Notes: generated from the letters alone by a model not told the origin. Positions 1 through 9,378 are shown, counted from the stretch's first letter. The stretch: 64,000 bases of DNA from Candidatus Zymogenaceae bacterium (GCA_016931225.1 JAFGFE010000006.1:1-64000); one strand, 5' to 3'. Made by a program: numbers and translations.

Positions 1-86
1 ATCCTCCTTCAACTTTTTGAGTTGTTTGCCAGGAGGTATCTGACCACCTTTCTTTTCAACTGTCAAGTCAAGTTAATCTTGTCACA

Positions 87-1268
87 TTACAACACCACTC
101 CCTTCTTTTGTAACTCCTCTCTCTTTTTTTCGTCAATCCCGATAAGGGTCAGTATCTCCGTATTGTGCTGCCCCAGCGCCGGCGGTGGCACAATATCCGT
201 TGCGGGGGTTCCCGAAAATTTTAAAGGGAGCCCGATGCCCTTGACCTTCCCCGCGGTGGGATGATCCATTTCTATAATCATGTTCCGCGCCTTGGCGTGG
301 GGGTCGTTTTCGACCTCATCGATCGAAAAGACTCCGTCTGTCATGGACTCTTCACCCCGGAATATCTCGAGCCACTCGTCCCTCGTCTTCGTCAAAAACA
401 GATCAGTCAGATCCTTATGGATCCTGTCTCGCTCCTCACCCTCGGCGTACTGCTTGTCGGTATATTCCGTTCTATCGATCAGCTCGCACACCCGCTTCCA
501 GAATTTATATTCCAACGCCGCCAGGGTGATGTACTTGTCGTCCTTGGTCTGATAGATATTGTAACACACCAACGCTCCCGAGAGGAAGGTGTTTCCCCGC
601 TCCGGGAGGCCGCCGCCGGCAAGGTAATTTGCGTAAATCATCCCGATAAACGGGAGGACGCCGTCAAACATGGATATGTCCACATGCTGGCCCTTGCCGG
701 TACGCTCCCTGGCCGCGAGGGCGGCGAGTATGCCGATGACGGACATAAGGCCGCCGCCGGCGACATCCGCTACCTGGATGCCCGGAATCACCGGGGGGCC
801 GTCCTTGGGACCGATGACATCGCTGATGCCCGCAAGGCCCATATAGTTCATGTCGTGCCCCGGTATCTGGGAGTAGGGTCCCGTCTGTCCGAATCCGGTG
901 ATGGAGGCGTATATGATCCTCTCGTTTCTCTTCCTCGCGGTCTCGTACCCCAGGCCCATTGTGTCCATCACGCCGGGTCTGAACTGTTCCACCACCACGT
1001 CCGACTTCTCCATCAGCTTCAGAAACAGCTCCTTCCCCTCGTCCGATCTGATATCAATGACGAAACTCTTCTTGTTTCGATTGACGGCGAGGTATCCCGC
1101 CCCCTCGTCCTTGATCTTGGGCGGGAAAAAGCGGATATAGTCAGGTGAGTTCTTGTCCTCCACCTTGATGACCTCCGCTCCCATGTCCCCCAGCATCTGC
1201 GTTCCAAACGGTCCGGGATAAAGACGCGTAAAATCGACAATGCGTATTCCTTCCAGCGGTCCCCCCAT
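87..1268 (-). CDS. CaiB/BaiF family protein, alpha-methylacyl-CoA racemase-like
   Basis: A 393-residue family III CoA-transferase fold protein. The N-terminus (PLEGIRIVDFTRLYPGPFGTQ) and the block GAEVIKVED are the usual CaiB/BaiF opening. The segment GHDMNYMGLAG followed by VADVAGGGL matches the His and Asp pair used by alpha-methylacyl-CoA racemases, so racemisation of 2-methyl-branched acyl-CoAs is more likely than CoA transfer, though both reactions occur in this family. It is cytosolic. A strong ribosome site (AAGGAGGAAAC) precedes the ATG, only 9 bases after the stop of the upstream phosphatase-like gene, so the two are probably cotranscribed. The crotonase at 13.6 kb and acyl-CoA synthetase at 21.6 kb suggest a wider acyl-CoA metabolism, but they are not in this operon. 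Substrate unknown. Confidence 0.85.
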   Translation of the reverse strand: MGGPLEGIRIVDFTRLYPGPFGTQMLGDMGAEVIKVEDKNSPDYIRFFPPKIKDEGAGYLAVNRNKKSFVIDIRSDEGKELFLKLMEKSDVVVEQFRPGVMDTMGLGYETARKRNERIIYASITGFGQTGPYSQIPGHDMNYMGLAGISDVIGPKDGPPVIPGIQVADVAGGGLMSVIGILAALAARERTGKGQHVDISMFDGVLPFIGMIYANYLAGGGLPERGNTFLSGALVCYNIYQTKDDKYITLAALEYKFWKRVCELIDRTEYTDKQYAEGEERDRIHKDLTDLFLTKTRDEWLEIFRGEESMTDGVFSIDEVENDPHAKARNMIIEMDHPTAGKVKGIGLPLKFSGTPATDIVPPPALGQHNTEILTLIGIDEKKREELQKKGVVL

Positions 1269-1277
1269 GTTTCCTCC

Positions 1278-1982
1278 TTATCGGATAAGATTGTTGTGTA
1301 TGAGATCAATTGTCGTCGTCGGTACATTGAGAATCGATTGCGTGTAGTATCGGATACCGCCGTATTCGTCGAAGTAGTCCACGATATGGCGACCCCACTC
1401 CTCCCGCACGTCGGCGCCTGCCTGGTTGGAGAGGAGATAATCACGAACCAGGTCGTCGCCGGAGACCCCCGCCGCCCCCATCAGGAGCATCGCCGCCACC
1501 TCCACCTCGTCCGTCCCCTCCCCGTCAAAGAGCAGCATCGGGAGCGCACGTTCATCCGCCGCCAGGAACAACAGTTCCGCAAGGCTGTCCCTCCCCAGCA
1601 CGATAATCCTCCGATAGAACTCGGCCTTGTCACTGAGTTCATCCTTCTCCATGGGGAGGGAGACCAAACGTATGCCCGACGCCTCGAGGCGACCTGTAAG
1701 CGCCTCTGCATCCGGATGGGGGCGAAGGTCCACCACCGTCACCACACCGAGTCCTTCGAGGACGGCGATCCCCGTGTCCGTTATGCCGGTGATGTCGGCC
1801 GACCGATAGATCCTCCCCCATGCCAGGGTATCGTCTCCCGCCGGATACCCGCCGATGTCCCGCACGTTTTCGACACCCTCCACCTCTATCCATCGCTCCT
1901 CCCCGGCGGGTGCGGACACCGCCGCAGTTACAAGCACCATGCAGCATATCGTGATGAACAGAGCACGCCCGGCATATTTCAT
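1278..1982 (-). CDS. Exported tyrosine-phosphatase-fold protein, catalytic loop lost
   Basis: A 234-residue protein with a signal peptide (about residues 1-25). The body follows the IphP-like tyrosine phosphatase family: ENVRDIGGYPAGD (38-50), GRIYRSADI (56-64), VVDLRPHPDAE (83-93) and DYLLSNQ near 181-187. At the place where active members carry the HCxxGKDRTG loop, this protein reads FDGEGTDEVE (152-161): the nucleophilic cysteine is Asp and the phosphate-binding arginine is Glu. It is therefore probably a pseudophosphatase acting outside the cytoplasm as a binding or scaffold protein. The start ATG has a GAGGATGAC ribosome site, and the reading frame is intact, so this is not a decayed gene. 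Confidence 0.75.
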   Translation of the reverse strand: MKYAGRALFITICCMVLVTAAVSAPAGEERWIEVEGVENVRDIGGYPAGDDTLAWGRIYRSADITGITDTGIAVLEGLGVVTVVDLRPHPDAEALTGRLEASGIRLVSLPMEKDELSDKAEFYRRIIVLGRDSLAELLFLAADERALPMLLFDGEGTDEVEVAAMLLMGAAGVSGDDLVRDYLLSNQAGADVREEWGRHIVDYFDEYGGIRYYTQSILNVPTTTIDLIHNNLIR

Positions 1983-2044
1983 GTCATCCTCATATAAAAA
2001 AACAGTATCACTCTTCGTTCAATATCGTTTTCTTGCTGGACCCA

Positions 2045-3175
2045 TCATGTGTATCGATGAACGATACTCTCAAGGCCATCCTTGCTCTTTTCCATCAGCT
2101 CCACCATGCAAAACTGCGTGCGGGCGCGATCCAGGTTGTGTCCCGGTCGAATGATGTGGAAATAACAATCGCCCATGAGGTAATCGGTCAGGAACCGAAG
2201 CCCGGTTTCGAAGGTGATAACGAGGCCCGCCGTCACTAAAAGCCCCTTTTCCCGATCAGTCAGAAAGTCCTCCGCCTCCGAAAGATATCCCGCGACCAGC
2301 GCCTCGAACAGCGGCTGCTCCAAGCGTACCTTTTCGAGATCCCGCTCATCCTCCTCCGCGTGTGAGACCGTTGTGCGAACCTGGTCCCCGAAATCAAACA
2401 GGACCGACCCGGGCATGACGGTATCCAGGTCAATGACGCATGTTTTCCTCGACGAGTGAGACGCGCCGTTTTGAAAGATGATGTTGTTTATCTTCGTGTC
2501 GTTGTGTACGAGCCTTTGGGGTATCTCCCCCAACTCGAGGGGGCGTGTGATTGCATCGCACAGGTCACGGCGCTCACGGCAGAAATCGATCTCAGCAATC
2601 ACCTCACCGGCCCTCTTGCATACATCACCATGCAGCGCCTCTTCAAAGGCCCGATATCGAGCCGGTGTGTTGTGAAAATCGCGAATCGGCTCATGGAAGC
2701 CGGTCGTATCGAGAGATGCGATATCCCGCTGGAATCGTCTGAACGCACAGGCTGCGCTCCGGGCCAGGTCGATCCCCGAAGGACCTGTGGGGACGGCGTT
2801 GTGGGTTTTCCCCTCCACTAAGCGGTAGCACCGCCAGAAACCGCCCCGATCGCATACATGGGAGTGATCATCGTCGGTCGTCATGACCAGGGTCAATGAC
2901 TCCCGTCTCGGGTCCCCTCCCCTGTCCTCGACCCGCCGGGATACCGCCCCGGTCACCTGGAGGATATTGTCCATCAACGCCGCCGGATCGGTAAACACGT
3001 CGGTATTGATCCGCTGAAGGATACAGCGTTCCGCATCACGGCCGACGCCGGCTGTGACGATATAGGTATGGTTGATGTGGCCCGTGGCATGGCGGACGAT
3101 CGACGAGACATCCCCGCCGACGTCAAAACGCCGGGCCACCTTCACCAGGTGCTCTCTGTCTTCGATCTCTTTCAT
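2045..3175 (-). CDS. Phosphotransferase-family sugar kinase, N-acetylhexosamine 1-kinase-like
   Basis: A 376-residue aminoglycoside-phosphotransferase-fold kinase. The catalytic loop LVHNDTKINNIIF and the metal-binding CVIDLDTVMPG with the following FDFGDQVRTT are visible in the C-terminal half. This pattern, with the late segment GLRFLTDYLMGDCYF, resembles bifidobacterial NahK, which phosphorylates GlcNAc or GalNAc at C1. Its ATG overlaps the stop of the upstream nucleotidyltransferase by four bases (ATGA), so the pair is translationally coupled and likely converts a free hexosamine to sugar-1-phosphate and then to a nucleotide sugar. Assignment to NahK rather than another sugar or choline kinase is inference from motifs. 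Confidence 0.75.
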   Translation of the reverse strand: MKEIEDREHLVKVARRFDVGGDVSSIVRHATGHINHTYIVTAGVGRDAERCILQRINTDVFTDPAALMDNILQVTGAVSRRVEDRGGDPRRESLTLVMTTDDDHSHVCDRGGFWRCYRLVEGKTHNAVPTGPSGIDLARSAACAFRRFQRDIASLDTTGFHEPIRDFHNTPARYRAFEEALHGDVCKRAGEVIAEIDFCRERRDLCDAITRPLELGEIPQRLVHNDTKINNIIFQNGASHSSRKTCVIDLDTVMPGSVLFDFGDQVRTTVSHAEEDERDLEKVRLEQPLFEALVAGYLSEAEDFLTDREKGLLVTAGLVITFETGLRFLTDYLMGDCYFHIIRPGHNLDRARTQFCMVELMEKSKDGLESIVHRYT

Positions 3176-4062
3176 CCCAGCGACTGAGGGTAGATCCCGT
3201 CCTTGACCATCTGTGCGATTTTTTCGGTGACGATACGGCGGTCTTCCGGGTGTGTCATGCCGAACCAGACCTCATCCGTTTCAAGCACATCCACCCGGAG
3301 CGCCCCCTCCCTGACCAGGTCGCCGATGACCTCGGGTATGAGAAATTCCTCCTTCGGATTCCCCTCGGCGGATGTTACGAAGGATGCAAAGCGATCCTTG
3401 AGATACAGAAACAGGTTCGAGTCGAATCCCCAGATATTCATCGAAACCGGCGACGAAGGATCGAAGACCTTCCAGATTCCGTTTTCCTCAACACCGATCT
3501 CTCCGCCCCTCAGCTCAATGCCGCCGGTCTCATTAATTCCCGTCAATGCGCCGTCTGCGACCCGACAGACCCCCCGGGTGACCGCCCCGTGGGGACTGAC
3601 GGTGTTCCTCAGTAGATATCCGACCATGCAGTAGGTCCGCTCGGTGCACCGATCGCTCTTCAGGAAATCATACAGCGTCTGAAAGGCGCTTCGTCCGTAA
3701 TAGTCATCGGCATTGATCACGCCGAAGGGGCCGTCTATCGCGGAATCGCACACCAGCACCGCGTGCCCGGTCCCCCAGGGTTTTGTCCGTCCCTTGGGGA
3801 GATCGGATACGTCCTGGTAAACATACACGAGATCAACGCCCTTCGGGCTGAACGGCGTGATACGCTCTTTGAATTCCTCTTCGAAATCCTGCCGAATGAC
3901 AAACACCACACGGTCGAATCCGGCAAGATGAGCATCGTAGAGTGAATAGTGAATCAAAAGCTCTCCCGACGGTCCCACGGGATCGAGCTGTTTCAGCCCC
4001 CCGTATCGCGATCCCATACCGGCCGCCATGATAACCAATGTCGGTCGTCTTCCCGGACTCAT
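3172..4062 (-). CDS. Sugar-phosphate nucleotidyltransferase
   Basis: A 296-residue NTP-transferase-fold protein. The N-terminal signature LVIMAAGMGSRYGGLKQLD matches the nucleotide-binding loop of glucose-1-phosphate thymidylyl/uridylyl transferases, and FGVINADDYYGRSAF contains the Asp that holds the metal and sugar phosphate. Expected reaction: sugar-1-phosphate plus NTP gives NDP-sugar plus pyrophosphate, in the cytosol. It starts with an ATG after a clear GGAGGATTC ribosome site and overlaps the hexosamine-kinase-like gene by four bases, which argues that both act on the same sugar. The exact sugar and nucleotide cannot be read from the sequence. Confidence 0.8.
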   Translation of the reverse strand: MSPGRRPTLVIMAAGMGSRYGGLKQLDPVGPSGELLIHYSLYDAHLAGFDRVVFVIRQDFEEEFKERITPFSPKGVDLVYVYQDVSDLPKGRTKPWGTGHAVLVCDSAIDGPFGVINADDYYGRSAFQTLYDFLKSDRCTERTYCMVGYLLRNTVSPHGAVTRGVCRVADGALTGINETGGIELRGGEIGVEENGIWKVFDPSSPVSMNIWGFDSNLFLYLKDRFASFVTSAEGNPKEEFLIPEVIGDLVREGALRVDVLETDEVWFGMTHPEDRRIVTEKIAQMVKDGIYPQSLG

Positions 4063-4158
4063 GAATCCTCCATTGTTCCAACAATCCGTGTTTGTTTATA
4101 TACTCCAATCGACCCGGGAAATCAAGGGAAACCCCCGGTGCGATGCGGTTATCCTGCG

Positions 4159-5016
4159 CTATTTCACCACCATCACAAAAGCGACGATCACCAGCACGAC
4201 CAGCAGGACGTTTCGCATTTTATCATGATCGATCATGTGCACCCGGGCGGCGGCCCACCGGGTCACGACGATCCCAGAGATCGCCATCGGAATACCCGCC
4301 GTGTAGTTGAAATAGCCGATGGAGCCCGGGAGCAGTGACTCCGCCTCCAGGCCGTAATAGACCTGTGTGAGAAATCCGATGAAGGCCGTCACCATCATGA
4401 GACAGGTGGAATGCGCCACGGCCTCCAGGGGGGAGAATTTCAACAGGTACATGGAGGCCGGAAGCATGACGATGGCGCCGCCGATGCCGAAAAAACCGGA
4501 TAAAAAACCGGACAGGAAACCCGTGATGATGGACAGCACGTAGATACTCACCGGCTGGTCCGCCTCCACGTCGAAGCCTCCGGCGCCTGCGTCGATGCCG
4601 TCCGGGTCGTTTTCCTTCTCATCGCGATGAATGCGATACACCAGTAATAAGAGCATTACCGCCAGGAGCTTTTTGAAGACGTCTCCGTTAATGTGGATGG
4701 AGAGGGCTCCCCCCACCCACGCGCCCACGACGCCCGCCGACGCAAGGGCAGCGAATATTTTGAAATGGATTGATTTTTTGGCTATGTGTACCAGGGATCC
4801 CGAAAGCCCCGAGACGAAGATAAGAAACAGAGACGTCCCCACGGCGGTATGGACGGACGCGTTCAGCGGATATCCGAGCAGAGTGAACGTGTAGATAAGA
4901 ACCGGCACGGTAATGGAGCCGCCGCCTCCGCCGATAAATCCCGCATTGGCCCCCACAACGGCGCCCACGGCAAGGTAGATCGATATAAGCTTAATGAGAA
5001 CAATGATGTGATGCAT
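4159..5016 (-). CDS. TauE/SafE-family sulfite/sulfonate exporter-like membrane protein
   Basis: A 285-residue integral membrane protein with about eight hydrophobic segments and the glycine-rich N-terminal signature GANAGFIGGGGGSITVPVL typical of TauE/SafE permeases. A second family copy, GFLSGFFGIGGAIVMLPA, lies in the C-terminal half, as expected for the duplicated fold. A hydrophilic, Asp-rich loop (about residues 135-155) separates the halves. The family exports sulfite, sulfoacetate or related organosulphur anions. I chose the ATG at 5016; a TTG two codons upstream is also in frame. No strong ribosome site is visible. Confidence 0.8.
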   Translation of the reverse strand: MHHIIVLIKLISIYLAVGAVVGANAGFIGGGGGSITVPVLIYTFTLLGYPLNASVHTAVGTSLFLIFVSGLSGSLVHIAKKSIHFKIFAALASAGVVGAWVGGALSIHINGDVFKKLLAVMLLLLVYRIHRDEKENDPDGIDAGAGGFDVEADQPVSIYVLSIITGFLSGFLSGFFGIGGAIVMLPASMYLLKFSPLEAVAHSTCLMMVTAFIGFLTQVYYGLEAESLLPGSIGYFNYTAGIPMAISGIVVTRWAAARVHMIDHDKMRNVLLVVLVIVAFVMVVK

Positions 5017-5163
5017 ACACAACTACAGGAAATCGCTATCCGGTATCTTTCAAACGTCGCCCCACCACTACCCGCCCGGATATCGACCGATGAACGTCAG
5101 AGGATACTCACAGACACACACCCGCCCTCATTGGAAGCTGTGTCTGTGTTCCATGCGTTGTTA

Positions 5164-5889
5164 TTAATGGTAATTCGGCATGAATCGATGACGAAACCTT
5201 CTGACCCGCACCGAAAAGTATCGGTGAATCCTGATGTACCAGGGCATGTATTTAGGGAGATTTTCATGCCGCAGGAACCTGCGCCGATGCTTTCTGACAT
5301 GGTATATATCGGCGTCCGCCAGGATATAAAAAATCGGCCAGGTCAGAAGACGCAAGGGGAAGAAGGGTTGAACCCAGGTGAGCTGAAAGTCGATCACGTA
5401 TGGACGACCGTCGATCGACGCCAGGAAGTTGTCTGGCTTGTCGGCGTCGACATAGGCGATGCCCCTCTCATGCATTGTCCCGATGATTTCCTCAAGGGTG
5501 TCGAAGAAGGTGGAATCCAGGTCCGGCTTATCCAGGAGGTTTACGCTTTCGATGAACTCGATCAGCATGCCGGTCTTTTCGTATCGCCCGATAAATCGGG
5601 GCGTAAAACCCGTGTCCGCCATCTTGTCGTACACCTTCTTTTCGTGCCGCACCCAAAAGTATGACAGAAGAAACACCGGCATACCGTACCACCAGTTGGG
5701 ACGATATATCTTCAACATGGCTTTTTGCCCTTCGGAAGATTCGTAGGAACCGGTGACGGCGAAGAAATCATGCTTGTATTCCCTGGTCTTCTTCCAGAGC
5801 GCTCCGTCGACCTCTATTTCATCCGGCATGTCTTTATCGATCAGGGCCAGATGCGCCCCCTTCTTCTGAGGCTCCGTCATGTTTTTCAT
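5164..5889 (-). CDS. Kinase-fold protein related to LPS core/Kdo kinases
   Basis: A 241-residue protein with a small protein-kinase-like fold. The likely catalytic loop is YVDADKPDNFL (conserved Asp and Asn) followed by YVIDFQLTW, which replaces the DFG metal motif with DFQ. A lysine near residue 60 (KAMLKIYRPNW) fits the ATP-anchoring lysine. The overall layout, and a basic C-terminus rich in Arg, recalls heptose and Kdo kinases (RfaY/KdkA type) that phosphorylate lipopolysaccharide core sugars at the inner membrane. A GAGAGGAAAC ribosome site precedes the ATG. Function as an LPS kinase is inference; a lipid or small-molecule kinase is possible. Confidence 0.6.
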   Translation of the reverse strand: MKNMTEPQKKGAHLALIDKDMPDEIEVDGALWKKTREYKHDFFAVTGSYESSEGQKAMLKIYRPNWWYGMPVFLLSYFWVRHEKKVYDKMADTGFTPRFIGRYEKTGMLIEFIESVNLLDKPDLDSTFFDTLEEIIGTMHERGIAYVDADKPDNFLASIDGRPYVIDFQLTWVQPFFPLRLLTWPIFYILADADIYHVRKHRRRFLRHENLPKYMPWYIRIHRYFSVRVRRFRHRFMPNYH

Positions 5890-6194
5890 ATATTGTTTCC
5901 TCTCTGGTGTCCGCCGTCGACTCTCTCACATCGAATTGTCGATGAGAAAGGCCGCCCCTCCTCTCAGATAACTCGCTGAAACTCGTTCGTGATTTGATCC
6001 CGCCGAGCAACAGCTCACGAATGGAAAACGCGCGCCGTGCATCCCCGTCTCTCAGCCGATCCGGCCGTTACAAAAAAAGGGCTATCATTATGTGTCCCGT
6101 TTCTCCTCCCGATACACGGAATATGCCGATGTATCCCGGAAACAACGACACACCGCCGGGCGTCGCCGATTCCATTTTAACTCACCGGGATTTT
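5890..6194. other. Intergenic stretch with no recognised gene
   Basis: About 305 bases between two minus-strand genes. I see no convincing coding frame, RNA gene or repeat. On the minus strand a run of seven T follows a very weak GGG/CCC hairpin near 6070-6095, which could help end transcription of the upstream lipoprotein gene, but the stem is too poor to call a terminator. The ribosome site of the kinase-like gene lies at the left edge. Confidence 0.5.
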
Positions 6195-6731
6195 TTAGAA
6201 CATCGATGACGACGACATGAACTCCATGATGTCCTGTTCCATAATGGTGAGAAATTTGTCCTTGATATCCTGCTCGGACGGGAAATAACCTTTGGCCTTT
6301 GCGCTCCCCTCGGTTTTCGTAATTTCCTGAAATGTTCGGGCGTCCGTGAAGAGCGCCGAATAGACGATGAGCGATTCCCCCTTTTTCAGACCGAATGTGA
6401 TGCGTTTTGCGAGCCGCTCGTTGCGGTCGGAGAGTATCAGTTCGTCGATGGAAACCTTCATGATCATATCCGCCCGCTCGGGCTTCATCGTAACCAGAAA
6501 TCCGGCCTGAGTGAGGTACTCGGAAAAATTGGCGATCAGACGTTTTTTGTCTTCCACCGTCACCAATAAGACGGGGTCATACGCCACCTCGAGATATACC
6601 GACTTGTAGGTGGCAATATTCACGGGCGGTGCTACGTATGCCGGTTTCGGCGTGGACTTGCAGCCGATCACGGTGCACGCCAGTATCATCAGGGCTCCCA
6701 TACCAATCAATAAAATTTCACATCGTTTCAT
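6195..6731 (-). CDS. Lipoprotein, DUF4410-like
   Basis: A 178-residue predicted lipoprotein. The signal peptide ends in a lipobox (TVIGC, Cys24), after which the mature chain begins KSTPKP. The remaining sequence alternates strand-like segments (SVYLEVAYDPVLLVTVED, ADMIMKVSIDELILSD) and resembles DUF4410-type envelope proteins of unknown role. An AAGGAG ribosome site lies 11 bases before the ATG. It sits downstream of the SH3-domain protein in the same direction and may share its transcript. No function can be assigned. Confidence 0.65.
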   Translation of the reverse strand: MKRCEILLIGMGALMILACTVIGCKSTPKPAYVAPPVNIATYKSVYLEVAYDPVLLVTVEDKKRLIANFSEYLTQAGFLVTMKPERADMIMKVSIDELILSDRNERLAKRITFGLKKGESLIVYSALFTDARTFQEITKTEGSAKAKGYFPSEQDIKDKFLTIMEQDIMEFMSSSSMF

Positions 6732-6780
6732 ACAACCATGCTCCTTGTTTTACATACGTGATGGTAGTAGGTGTATCCGA

Positions 6781-7860
6781 TCACCGACCCGGGGTGGCCC
6801 CCTCATCCGGCGGTGAGTAGAGGATCAGATACGTGAAGGCGTATTTCCCGGTACCCGGCACCCGATCTATGCAGAAGTCGGCCCGATTCACCTGCCGCCC
6901 GAAATAGTCGATCTTCCAGGGTCCGGTTACCACGCAATACCCCGAGACATCGTCCGTGCGATCGGTCAGGGTATCCACTTCGATGATCTGCCAGGCGTCG
7001 TCAAACGAATCGGTCAGCCAGGTTTGGCCTGTCAGTGATTCGTCCCCCAGTTTCACCACCCAGTCGGTGTACGCCATCCAGATTTCAAAAATCCCCGGTA
7101 TCGCCATGTCGGAAAGCGTCTGGAGGTCCCTCCCCTCAAGAGCGGCAATGACCACATCCCGGCACTCCCCCGGGTTTTCAAAAAGCTTGATATCCTTTTC
7201 ACATGCAATATATGACAGATACGGAACGACCAATTCGTCGACGGTAACCGCCTCAAGCTCCATACGGGCGTCCGGATATGCCTTCGTGAGATAGTCGAAC
7301 ACATCGTGTGCGTCATCATACTTACCCAGGTATACCAGGGCCTCTCCCCGGGTAACCAGTGCGGTCAGGATCAACTCCAAAAGCAGAGGGCTGTTCTCGA
7401 TCTGCTGGCGGGAGAAATTCGCCTCGATGTCGGAAACGATCCCTTCGGCCGTTCGGGCGGCGTTTTTGAACGATTCCTCCTCGATATCTTCGTATACACT
7501 GTTTATCCGATCGAAGTACGACGGAACTTCCACCAGCGACTTCCTCGCCTCCTTATCGTCAAGGAGGAGATACGTACCGAATATCCATCCCTCGACGCCC
7601 CGATACCTGATGAAATACCAGTGATCGGTTACCCCGTCGATCGTCTCCGGTTCCTCCAGGCGATTGAGGATGCACACCGCCTCCTTCATCTCACCGTTGC
7701 CGTCGATGGTGACGACGGTCCCGGCGTGCATCGTTGGCCTGGAGAATACGCGCACCTCTTCACCGATAATCACGGCATATTCCGTCTCGAATCCCCGGGC
7801 GGACATCCCCCCAAGCAGAACGGCGCATGCGATCACACCGGCGATAAACAGTCGCATCAT
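6781..7860 (-). CDS. Exported protein with N-terminal bacterial SH3 domain
   Basis: About 359 residues, beginning at the second of two candidate regions: the ATG at 7860 is preceded by AAGAGGAAAT and opens a signal peptide (MMRLFIAGVIACAVLLGG). A longer frame to 7983 would overlap the transporter gene and lacks a signal, so I reject it. Residues about 25-100 form a bacterial SH3-like domain (EEVRVFSRPTMHAGTVV through GVEGWIFGTYL). The rest is helical, with a possible tetratricopeptide-like unit around ALVYLGKYDDAHDVFDYLTK, followed by a beta-rich tail. It probably binds the cell wall or another envelope partner. Confidence 0.7.
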   Translation of the reverse strand: MMRLFIAGVIACAVLLGGMSARGFETEYAVIIGEEVRVFSRPTMHAGTVVTIDGNGEMKEAVCILNRLEEPETIDGVTDHWYFIRYRGVEGWIFGTYLLLDDKEARKSLVEVPSYFDRINSVYEDIEEESFKNAARTAEGIVSDIEANFSRQQIENSPLLLELILTALVTRGEALVYLGKYDDAHDVFDYLTKAYPDARMELEAVTVDELVVPYLSYIACEKDIKLFENPGECRDVVIAALEGRDLQTLSDMAIPGIFEIWMAYTDWVVKLGDESLTGQTWLTDSFDDAWQIIEVDTLTDRTDDVSGYCVVTGPWKIDYFGRQVNRADFCIDRVPGTGKYAFTYLILYSPPDEGATPGR

Positions 7861-7886
7861 GTACGTATTTCCTCTTGCCCCGAACA

Positions 7887-9287
7887 CTATTTCTCCACTA
7901 TCACCTCGGCCCGGTGTTTTTCCACAACCGCCAGCACGTCCTTTTCGGGATAGAGAATATAGAGGATGGCACCGATGAGGCACACAACACCCACAACCAA
8001 ACCGGACAGCTTGACGCCGAGGGGATTCGCGATATCCTTGCCGAAGGTGGCAAAGAGATAGCCGAGGATGAGCGTGGAGATGCCGAGGTTTATCTTCTGG
8101 AACAGTCCCTGAGCGCCGAAATACATACCCTCCCGCTTGCTTCCGGTGGTAATGGCGTCATACTCGGCCAGGTCGGAAATCATGGCGTTGGGTATCGCAA
8201 GAAGCGCCGACACCGGAATGCCGACAAAGGCAAAAATGATATACGCCTGTACCATCGGGTCCAGGATGAGCACGTCGGTTCCCAGGTAGTAGGTCAACGG
8301 GGCGAAAACGGCGAAAATCAGGGTGGATACCACCATAATGGTTTTTTTTGAGATGAATCGGTTCAAAAAGCTCAGAATCGGGAAGAATATCAGCGCCGTT
8401 CCGAAAACGGCCCCGAACACCACCGTGGCGAAGGATTCCGGCTTTTTTAAAAGCACCGTCACGTAGTAGGTTGCGGCCTGAGATATAATGTTGAGGGCGA
8501 ACCAGAGGCAGATTGTGGCGAAAAGGTAGATCAAAAACGGCTTGTTTTTCAACGTGAGCTTCAGTGAGTCGATCAGGCCGATTTCCGACGGCGCGGAGTC
8601 ACAGTATCGCTTCTCGTTGATGGGGATGACCGCGATGTAACAAAAAACAAGTCCGATGACGGCGAGGATGCCGATCGTCACCTGGAGCGCCGTGCTCTTG
8701 TCCATGCCGGTGGTTTTCTCTAAAAATCCCCATAGAGCATACCCCCCGATCATCACGATAATTACGCCGACCAGGGCGAAGGCCGCCTGCAGAAGGGTCA
8801 GGTTGACCCGCTCCGTATCGTTATGGGTCAGTTCCGGAATCAGCGCAAGCCACGGACCCACGTAAAATGTGAAGAAAAACAACAGCACGCCGAGCCAGAA
8901 TCCCATCCAGACAGCGTTGGCGACGCTGGCATAGGGGACGGGCGGCAAAAAGAGAATAACCGATGAGGCCATCAGGGGGAGTCCCCCGAAAATTAGGAAA
9001 AACCGCCGACGGCCCAGGGGGGATTTACTCCGGTCGCTCCAGTTTGAGATAATCGGATCGGCGATTGAATCCACAATACGCCCAAAAAGCGTCATCACCC
9101 CGACGACGGTCAGCACGCCGAAAAAGGTCTTGTTGGATATCAGCTCGGGCATCCCGGACTCCGCCGGGGGAAGGAAAAAATAGAGCATGAACACCACCCA
9201 GATGCGATCCGCGATGGTGAAGCCGATATTACCGCTGGCATAGAGCAACTTACCCCACAGTGGGAATTTCTCAACTCGTGTCGCCAT
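7887..9287 (-). CDS. GPH-family sugar:cation symporter (MFS), first tandem copy
   Basis: A 466-residue, 12-helix transporter of the glycoside-pentoside-hexuronide:cation family, within the major facilitator superfamily. Visible family marks are the N-terminal GKLLYASGNIGFTIADR, the loop DPIISNWSDRSKSPLGRRR after helix 2, and the late DLAEYDAITTGSKREGMYFG. Members bring melibiose, xylosides or glucuronides in with sodium or protons. An AAAGGAGCGGAAC ribosome site precedes the ATG. Its upstream neighbour is a close paralogue, indicating a tandem duplication. The substrate cannot be read from the sequence. Confidence 0.9.
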   Translation of the reverse strand: MATRVEKFPLWGKLLYASGNIGFTIADRIWVVFMLYFFLPPAESGMPELISNKTFFGVLTVVGVMTLFGRIVDSIADPIISNWSDRSKSPLGRRRFFLIFGGLPLMASSVILFLPPVPYASVANAVWMGFWLGVLLFFFTFYVGPWLALIPELTHNDTERVNLTLLQAAFALVGVIIVMIGGYALWGFLEKTTGMDKSTALQVTIGILAVIGLVFCYIAVIPINEKRYCDSAPSEIGLIDSLKLTLKNKPFLIYLFATICLWFALNIISQAATYYVTVLLKKPESFATVVFGAVFGTALIFFPILSFLNRFISKKTIMVVSTLIFAVFAPLTYYLGTDVLILDPMVQAYIIFAFVGIPVSALLAIPNAMISDLAEYDAITTGSKREGMYFGAQGLFQKINLGISTLILGYLFATFGKDIANPLGVKLSGLVVGVVCLIGAILYILYPEKDVLAVVEKHRAEVIVEK

Positions 9288-9378
9288 GTTCCGCTCCTTT
9301 TTGAAAAAGCGTATCAGCAGTTAGTCATTTCACAGCCGCTTTCACACTCACCATGAGAAAACAATAGGCTCACTCTGC

